In this document: piece by piece, positions 24,792 through 32,439 of the stretch
Layout: each line of letters starts with the position of its first letter
How positions within the stretch are numbered: the stretch's first letter is position 1
DNA from: JAAYRQ01 sp035647815
Lineage (GTDB): Bacteria; Bacillota; Syntrophomonadia; Syntrophomonadales; Syntrophomonadaceae
Direction: 5' to 3'
Length of the DNA: 64,000 nucleotides
NCBI GenBank assembly: GCA_035647815.1
Contig: DASRMR010000026.1
Span: 1 to 64,000, forward strand
Program-made: the position numbers and the translations under genes
Notes under the pieces: generated by a model
The model's database searches: none
Told to the model about the DNA's origin: nothing
What the model saw: the letters and a program-made list of their open reading frames with translations, nothing else

Positions 24792-25628
24792 TTACCACTC
24801 TGGCGGTAAATCCCTCAGTTGGGCTAAGGTGAAAACTGGTCCATCTAAGCATATAAATTCGCTCCCGATATTACACCTACCACACTTACCTATACCACAC
24901 TTCATACGCATTTCTAATGTAGTAATAACTTGATCATCAGTATAGCCCATTCTTTCGAGGGCTTCTAATACAAATTTAATCATAATCGGTGGGCCACAAG
25001 TAACTGCTATAGTGTTTTCGGGGCTAATATTTAATTCTTCTAGATATTGTGGTACAAATCCACAATGTCCATCCCAACAAACTTCAGGATTATCTATAGT
25101 TACGAACAATTCAGTGTTTTCTTCCTTAGGCCAATGTTCAAAAAGTTCATCTTTAAAACATAAGTCATCATAACTACGACTACCGTATACAATAGTTATT
25201 TTGCCATAATCCTCCCGATGTTTGAAGCAATGTTTAATAAAAGAGCGTAGTGGTGCTAAACCTATCCCGCCACCGATAAAAAGCATATCTTTGCCTTTAC
25301 ATTCTTCAACAGGAAATCCATTTCCGTATGGTCCCCTAACACCTATCTTTTGACCAATTTCTATTCTATGAAGCTCGTCAGTCATTAAGCCTACACTTTT
25401 TATAGCAAATTCTAAATGTTCATCTTCTTCTTGCCAAGAAATTGAAAACATACCTTCACCTACTGGAAGCAGGGAAACCATACCTAACTGTCCAGGCAAA
25501 ACATCAAAAGGTACTCCACCATCAGGGTTTTTAACATAAAATGTTTTAACATCTGATGTCTCCTCTATTATATCTACTACTTCAACTATACTAGGAGTCA
25601 ATGGCCCTTGACGATCACTTTTATGCAC
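24792..25628 (-). CDS. flxA: FlxA-type FAD/NAD(P)H-binding oxidoreductase subunit
   Basis: A 278-residue ferredoxin-NADP-reductase-like subunit, like the gamma subunit of sulfhydrogenases and AsrB. FAD region about 30-100 (MFSISW, IGQKIGVRGPYGNGFPVE), NAD(P) region about 105-225 (MLFIGGGIGLAPLRSFI, IVYGSR, VTCGPPIMIKFV). C-terminal [2Fe-2S] cysteines in MKCGIGKCGRCNIGSEFICLDGP. It feeds NAD(P)H electrons to the Flx-Hdr complex. GTG start at 25628 follows GGAGG and overlaps the flxB stop by 8 bases. Last gene of the operon. Confidence 0.88.
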   Translation of the reverse strand: MHKSDRQGPLTPSIVEVVDIIEETSDVKTFYVKNPDGGVPFDVLPGQLGMVSLLPVGEGMFSISWQEEDEHLEFAIKSVGLMTDELHRIEIGQKIGVRGPYGNGFPVEECKGKDMLFIGGGIGLAPLRSFIKHCFKHREDYGKITIVYGSRSYDDLCFKDELFEHWPKEENTELFVTIDNPEVCWDGHCGFVPQYLEELNISPENTIAVTCGPPIMIKFVLEALERMGYTDDQVITTLEMRMKCGIGKCGRCNIGSEFICLDGPVFTLAQLRDLPPEW

Positions 25629-26640
25629 CAGTTTCTGCCTCCTTAATGTCTTGAATTATATTAACAATATTTATCCCTGAGGGACAAACTACTATACATC
25701 TGCCACAACCCGTACATAATGGGGTGCCATATCTTTCATTGAAGAATTGCAGTTTGTGCAAGAAACGGTTTCTAAACCTTTCCTTAGCAAGCTCACGAGG
25801 GTTATTTCCACCCGCCATTTCGGAATATTCCCTATACATACAGGAATCCCAACAGCGGAAACGATACCCTTCATCACCCCAACTTTTAACTTGTATATCA
25901 AAACAATAACAAGTCGGACATAAATAAGTGCATATGCCACAATTTTCACATGTAGCCGAGGCTCTATCCCACATAGGATGATCAAACATATCTTTTAGTT
26001 TTTCTGGTACACCTTCATAATTAATTCTACGTATAAAGGGTTTTAACTCTGGTAATTGTACCTCGTCATCTTCTAGTAAATCAGCAATAAGTTTAGTGAT
26101 TTCTTCACCTTTAGGAGAATTCACTTCCCAAACATAACCTTCTGGTCCATATTCTCTTAAAGTCACATCTGCAGATTCAATTTCTGTAGGGCTTACACCC
26201 ATAGAATCACAAAAACAATTAGTGCCTGGATTATAACAAGCATTAGCAATTATAGTAACACTATCTCTTCTAGCTTTATAAGCTTCATCAACATAACCTT
26301 TAGTTAGAAAAACCTTATCCAAATAATCAAAAGATCTAACATCACAAGCCCTAACCCCAAAAATAGCCTTTTTCTCGACTTTTTCATTTGCTTCTTCGAG
26401 GTTTATTTCCGTACCATCTTGCTTAAAATCATATAATTTTTCAGTTTGAGGCAAAATAATGTCTTTAGGTGGTTGATAAACATTTAATATATCTAACATT
26501 AAATCATCGTAATCTTCATCATAAGTTTTCCAGGAATAAAAACCTGATTGTGGTCCTCTTACCATAGGGACATATAATTCTAGCGCATCGGCTAATCTAT
26601 CAAAAACAGTTTCTAATTTAGCTGTCTTCAGTATTTTCAT
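25621..26640 (-). CDS. flxB: FlxB-type 4Fe-4S subunit (sulfhydrogenase beta/AsrA-like)
   Basis: A 339-residue iron-sulfur protein. Two C-terminal [4Fe-4S] sites: CENCGICTYLCPTCYCFD (about 233-250) and CTGCGRCIVVCPSGINI (about 308-324). The N-terminal domain with FGVRACDVRSFDYLD (about 94-108) and NPGTNCFC is typical of the beta subunits of NAD-linked sulfhydrogenases and AsrA. Together with FlxA it should form the NAD(P)H-oxidising module. RBS AAGGGGTGA; 16 bases after flxC. The letters B and C are assigned by order and could be swapped. Confidence 0.83.
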   Translation of the reverse strand: MKILKTAKLETVFDRLADALELYVPMVRGPQSGFYSWKTYDEDYDDLMLDILNVYQPPKDIILPQTEKLYDFKQDGTEINLEEANEKVEKKAIFGVRACDVRSFDYLDKVFLTKGYVDEAYKARRDSVTIIANACYNPGTNCFCDSMGVSPTEIESADVTLREYGPEGYVWEVNSPKGEEITKLIADLLEDDEVQLPELKPFIRRINYEGVPEKLKDMFDHPMWDRASATCENCGICTYLCPTCYCFDIQVKSWGDEGYRFRCWDSCMYREYSEMAGGNNPRELAKERFRNRFLHKLQFFNERYGTPLCTGCGRCIVVCPSGINIVNIIQDIKEAETGA

Positions 26641-26656
26641 CTTCCCTCACCCCTTC

Positions 26657-27562
26657 TTATATGAAATCATCTGGATCATTTTCTTGGTAGACACTAAGTG
26701 GTGGTTTTCTACCTTCAACATAATCCATACCTGCATCATATGGTCCATATAAATCACTCATATCCTGGATAAGTTTTTTGTTAATAAGCATCAATGGAAT
26801 ATTAACTGGGCAAACTCTTTCACATTCACCACATTCAATACATCTACCTGCCATATGTGATGACCTTACCAGATGATACATCATATTATCACTTATACTA
26901 GTCTCACGACCAACCCATTGTGGTTTAGTTTCTTCGAAAATACAAGTACGACAGTTACAAGCTACACAAACCTGACGACAAGCATAACAACGAATACAAT
27001 TCGAGAAAACATCTTCAAAAAAACTATAACGCTCATCTGCAGACATGTTTTCTAGTTCCGTAACTTTACTAAAACGATTTTCACCAGCACGCGGTTCTTG
27101 TTGCTCTCCTATAAATTCGTCATATATAACTGCATTAGGTTGAATACAATCTAAACATTTATCAGCGAGTTCATCAGTTACAGTTTTTTTGCTAAAGCCT
27201 GAATTATATAACATAGCTTGTAGAGGGTCTTTAAGCCCAGGACAACCTACACCTACAATATATAAGCGATCTCTTGAAATCTGATTATCTTCTAATAATC
27301 TTACTATTCCTCTGGAATCACAACCTTTAGCTACAATTCCTATTTTTTCTTTACTATCTCTAAATCGGAGTAAAGAGTTAGCTGTATTATGAATCGAATA
27401 TTCATCAAATATAATTTTATCTACATCATCTACAGAGTTAGCAAAAAAAGGTTTAGTTTGATATTCTAAATCACCTTTTTCCCAGGCGATAAATACATCT
27501 ACTTGACCATCTTGCAAAAGCTTGGAAGCTGTAGCTCTTATTTGTTTTGTCATTTCTATCAT
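26657..27562 (-). CDS. flxC: FlxC-type 4Fe-4S subunit
   Basis: A 301-residue iron-sulfur protein with an N-terminal domain like the FlxB one (GIVAKGCDSRGIVRLLED) and two clusters: CIRCYACRQVCVACNCRTC (about 186-204) and CIECGECERVCPVNIP (about 233-248). Additional cysteines CLDCIQ occur near 140. It is a cytosolic electron-transfer subunit. The ATG at 27562 overlaps the flxD stop (ATGA), so the two are translationally coupled; GAGGG lies 7 bases upstream. Confidence 0.83.
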   Translation of the reverse strand: MIEMTKQIRATASKLLQDGQVDVFIAWEKGDLEYQTKPFFANSVDDVDKIIFDEYSIHNTANSLLRFRDSKEKIGIVAKGCDSRGIVRLLEDNQISRDRLYIVGVGCPGLKDPLQAMLYNSGFSKKTVTDELADKCLDCIQPNAVIYDEFIGEQQEPRAGENRFSKVTELENMSADERYSFFEDVFSNCIRCYACRQVCVACNCRTCIFEETKPQWVGRETSISDNMMYHLVRSSHMAGRCIECGECERVCPVNIPLMLINKKLIQDMSDLYGPYDAGMDYVEGRKPPLSVYQENDPDDFI

Positions 27563-27993
27563 TTGGCATCCCTCAGCTTTCTATTTGGTCCTAGTTCATT
27601 AACACCTTTAACTAAGTTCTGCATTGATTCTTGAAATTTATTAGCCTCTGCTCCTGAAATCCAAGCAGTTTGATATCTTTCTGGCTCAAGCCCTATATAT
27701 TCCATCAGGTTTTTCATCACCGTATGTCTACGACGATTATAGTAATTGCCACTACCATAGTGGCATTCTCCAGGGTGTCAACCTGATAGGAGAACACCGT
27801 CTGCACCTCGGTTAAAAGCCCTTAAAACTAGCATAGGATCCATGCGACCCGAACAAGGAGTTCTTATAATTCTTACGCTTGCTGGGTACTCTAAATGGTT
27901 TAGCCCAGCTAAATCAGCTGCTGCATAGGTACACCAGTTGCAAGCAAAAACAATTATCTTAGGTTTCCAGTTACCTTCATTTTCTATAGACAT
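27559..27993 (-). CDS. flxD: Selenocysteine-containing MvhD/FlxD delta subunit
   Basis: A 144-residue MvhD-type protein when the TGA at 27778-27780 is read as selenocysteine (Sec72). Upstream part: FACNWCTYAAADLAGL, IIRTPCSGRMD, FNRGADGVLLSG. Then Sec and HPGECHYGSGNYYNRRR, exactly where other family members read GCHPGDCHY, and the frame runs on through 72 more residues to a TGA that overlaps the flxC start. Length is normal only with readthrough. MvhD proteins carry a [2Fe-2S] cluster and pass electrons to HdrA. Sec forms of this family are known. Conventional calling would stop it at 71 residues. Confidence 0.92.
27747..27780 (-). promoter_or_regulatory. Predicted bacterial SECIS hairpin of flxD
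   Basis: Starting 12 bases after the TGA (27778-27780), minus strand: stem TGCCACT / AGTGGCA (7 bp) with loop ATGGT. The loop contains GGU and its G lies about 22-25 bases from the UGA, which is what bacterial SelB-binding elements show. The protein sequence in this part is unaffected. Confidence 0.75.
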
Positions 27994-29960
27994 AGTGCAT
28001 CCACCTCCGATACAATTTGCTCGTTGGTAAAGCCTCTTAAGTTAAGAGCTGTAGTTCTACATGCTGGTAGGCAGGCACCACAACCTTGACATAAGCTTTC
28101 GTTTATCTCGACTACTTCCCTCGTTATACCCCGTCCTTCATGGTGTTCTACTAAAGTAATAGCTTTATATGGACAGATAGGAACACAGAATCCACAACCC
28201 GAACATTTATTAATATCTACTTCAGCTATCATCGGTTCAGTTGCTAAGCGTTCTTTAGAGAACATTCCACATACTTTTACTGCAGCTGCACTAGCTTGCG
28301 CTACAGAATCTGGGATATCCTTAGGTCCTTGACATGCCCCAGCTAAAAATACTCCTGCCGTCATAGTTTCTACTGGTTGAAGCTTAGGATGAGCTTCTTG
28401 GTAAAAACCATCTTTATCAGTTGAGAAGCCTATAGTTCTAGCTAAATCAGTAGAACCTGCAGATGGAACCATGGCAGTTGCTAGAACAACCATATCTACC
28501 TCAACTTCAATAGCTCTACTCAATAAAGTATCTTCGGATTTCAATACTAGCTTGTCTCCTTTAGGGTAAATCTTACTTACTCTGCCCCTAATATATTTAG
28601 CACCTGAATTAAGAGATCTCTGGTAAAATTCTTCATAAGCTTTTCCACCAGTACGAACATCCATATAAAACACATATGCTTCACTATCTGGTAGGTTGTT
28701 TTTTACTTGAAATGCTTGTTTAGCTGTATACATACAACAAGCACCAGAGCAATAGCTCACACCTTTAATCTCATCTCTGGAGCCTACACACTTAATAAAT
28801 GCAACACTTTCTGGTACTTTTCCATCTGATGGTCTTCTAATTTTTCCATTAGTAGGTCCACCTGCACTAGATATGCGTTCAAAATGCATACTACTAATAA
28901 CATCAGGATATTTACCATAACCATATTCACCGTAAGCCTCTTCCCATTTGAAAAGATCATAACCTGTTGCCATTATAATAGCACCGATTTCTTCGGTTAC
29001 ATATTCATCTTTATCATCAAACCTGATAGCTTCAGCCGGACATATTTTCTCACAAACTCCACATTTGTCTTCCGTTAATTTCCTACAATTATCTGCATCT
29101 ATGAAAGGTTTTCCTGGAACTGCTTGAGGATATACCATCCTTATAGCTGTCGTTTGCCCCATATTTAATTCATAATTATCAGAGAGCTTCTTAACGGGAC
29201 ATTTTTCTATACATGTACCACAACCGGTACATAAATCCCAGTCAACATATTTCGCTTTTTTCTTAATAGTTACATTATAATTTCCAATATAACCTGTAAC
29301 TTTAGTAACTTCGGCTAAAGTTACTAATTCAATGTTAGGATGCTGTGACACAGCAACCATCTTGGGAGTGCCTATTCAAGCGGCACAATCTAAAGTAGGG
29401 AAAGTTTTATCAATTTGAGTCATTTTCCCACCTATAGTTGCTTCCCTTTCAACTAAAATAACTTTATGTCCAGCCTCAGCAACATCTAAAGCAGCTTGCA
29501 TTCCAGCAATTCCACCACCTATTACTAGTGCTTTCTTAGTAATAGGAATTGTAGCAGGTTCCAATGGTTTATTTAAAAGAACCTTGCTTACCGCTGAACT
29601 AACTAGTTCTTTAGCTTTTTGAGTTGCTTCCTCCTTGTCAGTATGAACCCATGCATTCTGCTCACGAATATTAGCCATCTCACACATATACCCGTTTAAC
29701 CCGCCCTTTTCAGTAGCTTTTTTAAAGGTTATTCCGTGCATACGAGGAGAACAAGAAGCAACAACTACCTGTTCTAGATTTTGCTCTTCAATAGTATTTC
29801 TTATTAACTCTTGTCCCGGTTCAGAGCACATATATTTATAATTAGTAGCAAAAGCGACTCCAGGCAATGTTTTAGCATATTCTGCCACATCTACAGTATC
29901 TACTACTGATGCGATATTAGTACCACATTCACAGACGAAAACGCCTACGCGTTTCTTCAT
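27984..29960 (-). CDS. hdrA: Selenocysteine-containing heterodisulfide reductase subunit A
   Basis: A 658-residue HdrA if the TGA at 29376-29378 is Sec195. Upstream: VGVFVCECGTNIA, VVASCSPRMHG, FAD site ALVIGGGIAGMQAALDVAEAG, then KTFPTLDCAA-Sec-IGTPKMVAV, where other HdrAs read LDCSMC. Downstream: ferredoxin motifs CTGCGTCIEKCP, CGVCEKICP, CSGCGFCVPICP and CQGCGACLPACR. The reading frame is identical across the TGA with no shift. HdrA is the flavin bifurcation site. It ends 10 bases inside flxD. Hairpin potential after the TGA (GGCAC...GTGTC) is weaker than in flxD. Confidence 0.92.
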
Positions 29961-30018
29961 ATCTCCGTCTCCCTCCTTGAAAAGTAAATATCTAATCTAA
30001 AATTTATAATAAAAAGAC

Positions 30019-31191
30019 TTATTGATTGGCTGCCTTTTCTCTCTTTCTAAGCTCTCCTGTAACAAAGGCTTCAGCGACTTTTATCGCTTTTTCCCTATCA
30101 GTTATCATTAGTTCAGCTATTTTGCTAGTTTTCTTTTCATCTTGAACTATAATTTCTGCTAATACAGCAGCTCTTGCTTCATCTTCAATTATCCTTAATG
30201 CCATTCTTTCAGGATTTTTTTCCAACCCTTTAATCATCGCATTCATCTTTTTCTCCAATTCTTCTGGAGACATTTCTTCTTTTTCTTCCACTTCCACTAC
30301 AGCAGCTTTTTCTTGATCTTGCTTTATTTTATCTAAATAACTGTTAGCTTCTACAAAGTGCTTATTAACCCCTAGCGAATTTGGTGTTTCACCAGCAGCA
30401 ATTGCGACTAGCTCAGTTATATAATAAATTGGCATATCAAATTTTTCTTGAAATGCCTTTTCAGCTCCAGCTTGGCGCATATCAAGATTCATCATACAAA
30501 GTGGGCAAGCTGTAACTATACATTCAGCACCTGATTCTTTAGCGTTTTTCAAAATACTATAAATCATCTTATTACCTATTTCCGGTCTACTAGTAGCTAA
30601 AGCAGCTCCACAACATTCACTTTTATAAGACCAATCAACAGATGTTGCCCCTAACGTTTCTATTATATTGTCCATGCTTTGTGGATCTTCTACATCATCA
30701 AAACCTGTTTGTTCCGAAGGTCTAACTAAGAGACATCCATAATAAGAAGCAGCTTTCATACCTTGCAAGGAATTAGTAACTTTATCTTTAATTTTATCAA
30801 GTCCAACTTCACCAGCTAACCATTCTAAAACAGAAATAGTTTTATTACTAGCTTCATAATCCATGTCTATGACTTGTTCAATCTGTTCTTTAACTTTTAC
30901 ATCTTCACGCACTGCATGTTCTGTATTTCTAAATCGATTGTAACAAGCAGCACATGGGGCAAGAATATCAAGCCCAGTTTTTTCAGCTATGGCAAGGTTA
31001 CGTGCTGGTAAAGCTAGTGACAATAATTTATTAGTGTTATGAGCTGAAGTTGCACCACAACAATTCCAATCTTCTAGCTCCTCTAGTTCAACTCCTAATA
31101 ATTCAGCAGTTTTTTTAGTTGACAAGTGATATTCAATTCCACTGCTGCCCAGAGAACAACCAGGATAATATGCTAATTTAATCTTACTCAC
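30019..31191 (-). CDS. hdrB: Heterodisulfide reductase subunit B (CCG-domain)
   Basis: A 390-residue HdrB. Two CCG cysteine sets: WNCCGATSAH with APCAACY (about 42-84), and SECCGAALATS with TACPLCMMNLD (about 190-230), which hold the non-cubane clusters that reduce the disulfide. About 100 extra C-terminal residues (from 290), helical and acidic/basic, are not found in the short archaeal form. Start is odd: GTG 31191 sits directly on the GGGAG ribosome site, while an ATT at 31182 has ideal spacing to GGAGG. Overlaps the hdrC end by 8 bases. Confidence 0.9.
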   Translation of the reverse strand: MSKIKLAYYPGCSLGSSGIEYHLSTKKTAELLGVELEELEDWNCCGATSAHNTNKLLSLALPARNLAIAEKTGLDILAPCAACYNRFRNTEHAVREDVKVKEQIEQVIDMDYEASNKTISVLEWLAGEVGLDKIKDKVTNSLQGMKAASYYGCLLVRPSEQTGFDDVEDPQSMDNIIETLGATSVDWSYKSECCGAALATSRPEIGNKMIYSILKNAKESGAECIVTACPLCMMNLDMRQAGAEKAFQEKFDMPIYYITELVAIAAGETPNSLGVNKHFVEANSYLDKIKQDQEKAAVVEVEEKEEMSPEELEKKMNAMIKGLEKNPERMALRIIEDEARAAVLAEIIVQDEKKTSKIAELMITDREKAIKVAEAFVTGELRKREKAANQ

Positions 31192-31753
31192 CTCCCAGAT
31201 CTTCTACTCTTTGGAAAATCTTCTTTATCTCATCTCTACCTTTTATTCTTTCAGGTAAAATACCTACCTTACCCCTTTTCATCATGGGAAGGCCTAAACC
31301 GGCATCCTTAAATGGTTGAAAAGTTGCGGCATTATGATAGAGAAGTATTCCTGCTTCATAAGTTTTACCAAATAGTTTCACCGAAGTTAAAAATGCTTTA
31401 TTAAAATGTGCTACTTTTTTATCAGTTATCCTACCTTGTTTAAGAGCTTCGCGGCGGAGAGCATCCATTAAAGAAGCAATATCAACACCTTTAGGACAGC
31501 GAGCTGAACATGTTTCACAAGATGCACATATCCAAATACTTTCAGCATCTAAAGCCTCATCTAACATGTTTAGTTGCAGAAGTCTAATTACCTCTCTAGG
31601 CTTATAATCCATGGCAAAAGCTGCTGGACACCCAGCCGAACATTTACCACACTGATAACAAAGATTAATATTAGTTCCTGCTTCTGTTTCTATTTTAGAT
31701 AGCAGTTCCTTATCTGATTCCGATAATGGTACAAGAGTCATTGCTTTTTCCAA
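31184..31753 (-). CDS. hdrC: Heterodisulfide reductase subunit C
   Basis: A 189-residue two-[4Fe-4S] protein linking HdrA and HdrB. Clusters: CYQCGKCSAGCP (Cys32, 35, 38, 42) and CASCETCSARCP (Cys76, 79, 82, 86). TTG start at 31753 has GGGGAG 7 bases upstream; the next ATG is 12 bases in and worse placed. It is the first gene of the seven-gene hdrCBA-flxDCBA operon, the mirror order of the flxABCD-hdrABC cluster described in Desulfovibrio. No DsrC gene is in the window. Confidence 0.93.
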   Translation of the reverse strand: MEKAMTLVPLSESDKELLSKIETEAGTNINLCYQCGKCSAGCPAAFAMDYKPREVIRLLQLNMLDEALDAESIWICASCETCSARCPKGVDIASLMDALRREALKQGRITDKKVAHFNKAFLTSVKLFGKTYEAGILLYHNAATFQPFKDAGLGLPMMKRGKVGILPERIKGRDEIKKIFQRVEDLGGE

Positions 31754-32215
31754 AGTGGTCTCCCCTTTCCCTTCCTGGCATATAAAAAAACCATGTAAAC
31801 AACCTCAAAACATAGCTCCCAATTTCTTCCTTGTAAGACCAATTTTTCGAGGTTAAACATAGTCTATAACAATAATAATGAACTTTACCGAAAATTGCAA
31901 CAATTATCGACAAATTATACGGTAACGGATTATCTAATATTTAAACAATACCATATTATTATATCTGTTTCATTATAATACAAATAGGCATAATATCTTT
32001 GTTAATAATATGTTAAGTAACATAAACACTTGGTTATTGGCCTTTTCAAGCATATACTTTCTTTTTATGTTTAACTATAAAAAGAAAGTATAATACACAA
32101 GTTAAACATCTGTTTTATTGATGGTAACCTATTGATTACTACTATTTATAATCGCAAACATATTACTTCCCACTTAGATAATCCTCCTAAAGCTCGAAGC
32201 TACGGGATTTTGCTA
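31754..32215. promoter_or_regulatory. Divergent region between hdrC and the SulP gene
   Basis: About 460 AT-rich bases. The main structure is a 15-bp perfect inverted repeat (32053-32067 with 32078-32092) around TGTTTAACTA, followed by TATAAT. It may be an operator, a terminator of an unseen transcript, or a protein-binding site. A TATAAT reading toward hdrC occurs near 31917 (CCGTATAATTTG on the minus strand) without a clear -35. No gene is seen; a 67-codon frame overlapping hdrC was rejected. Confidence 0.4.
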
Positions 32216-32244
32216 TTTACAAAATGACTGTTTTCTGGTATAAT
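32216..32244 (+). promoter_or_regulatory. Sigma-A promoter of the riboswitch-SulP transcript
   Basis: TTTACA at 32216-32221 and TATAAT at 32239-32244 with exactly 17 bases between, plus the extended -10 TGG. Transcription should begin near 32251, just ahead of the riboswitch. Confidence 0.82.
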
Positions 32245-32269
32245 AAAAAATTGTATGTCTAATCAAATA

Positions 32270-32410
32270 ATCGCTTAATCTCCGCAGGGAGGACGGGGGA
32301 ACCATTTGTAGTTTGTTTTTACTAGGGGTGAATCTCCATTTTATGGGTAGGGAAACTCTCATTTCCCGAATCCGCCAGCTAACCTCGTAAGCGTTACCCG
32401 AGAGATTGGT
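32270..32410 (+). ncRNA. c-di-AMP riboswitch (ydaO/yuaA class)
   Basis: Contains the class landmarks in order: ATCGCTTAATC, GGACGGGGGAACC, AGGGGTGAATC, GGGTAGGGAAACTC, and the long conserved CCGAATCCGCCAGCTAACC followed by TCGTAAGCG. AATCTC near the 5' end (32277) can pair with GAGATT at 32402 to close P1. No T-rich terminator follows, so control may act on translation or on Rho; the ribosome site AAGGAGGA comes 12 bases later. Controls the SulP transporter gene. Confidence 0.95.
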
Positions 32411-32439
32411 TCAGACTATCTAAGGAGGATCAATTATCA

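Noticed and set aside
27778..27780. Reading the flxD TGA as a true stop, giving a 71-residue gene
   Set aside because: The frame continues with the family-typical HPGECHY tail, reaches normal length and ends with an ATGA overlap to flxC; a SECIS-like hairpin follows.
29361..29390. Two separate genes or a frameshift in hdrA
   Set aside because: Both parts are in the same frame, joined by one TGA at a conserved Cys position; no shift is needed.
31710..31913. A 67-codon minus-strand frame overlapping the hdrC start
   Set aside because: Overlaps hdrC in another frame, no ribosome site, no protein-like composition.
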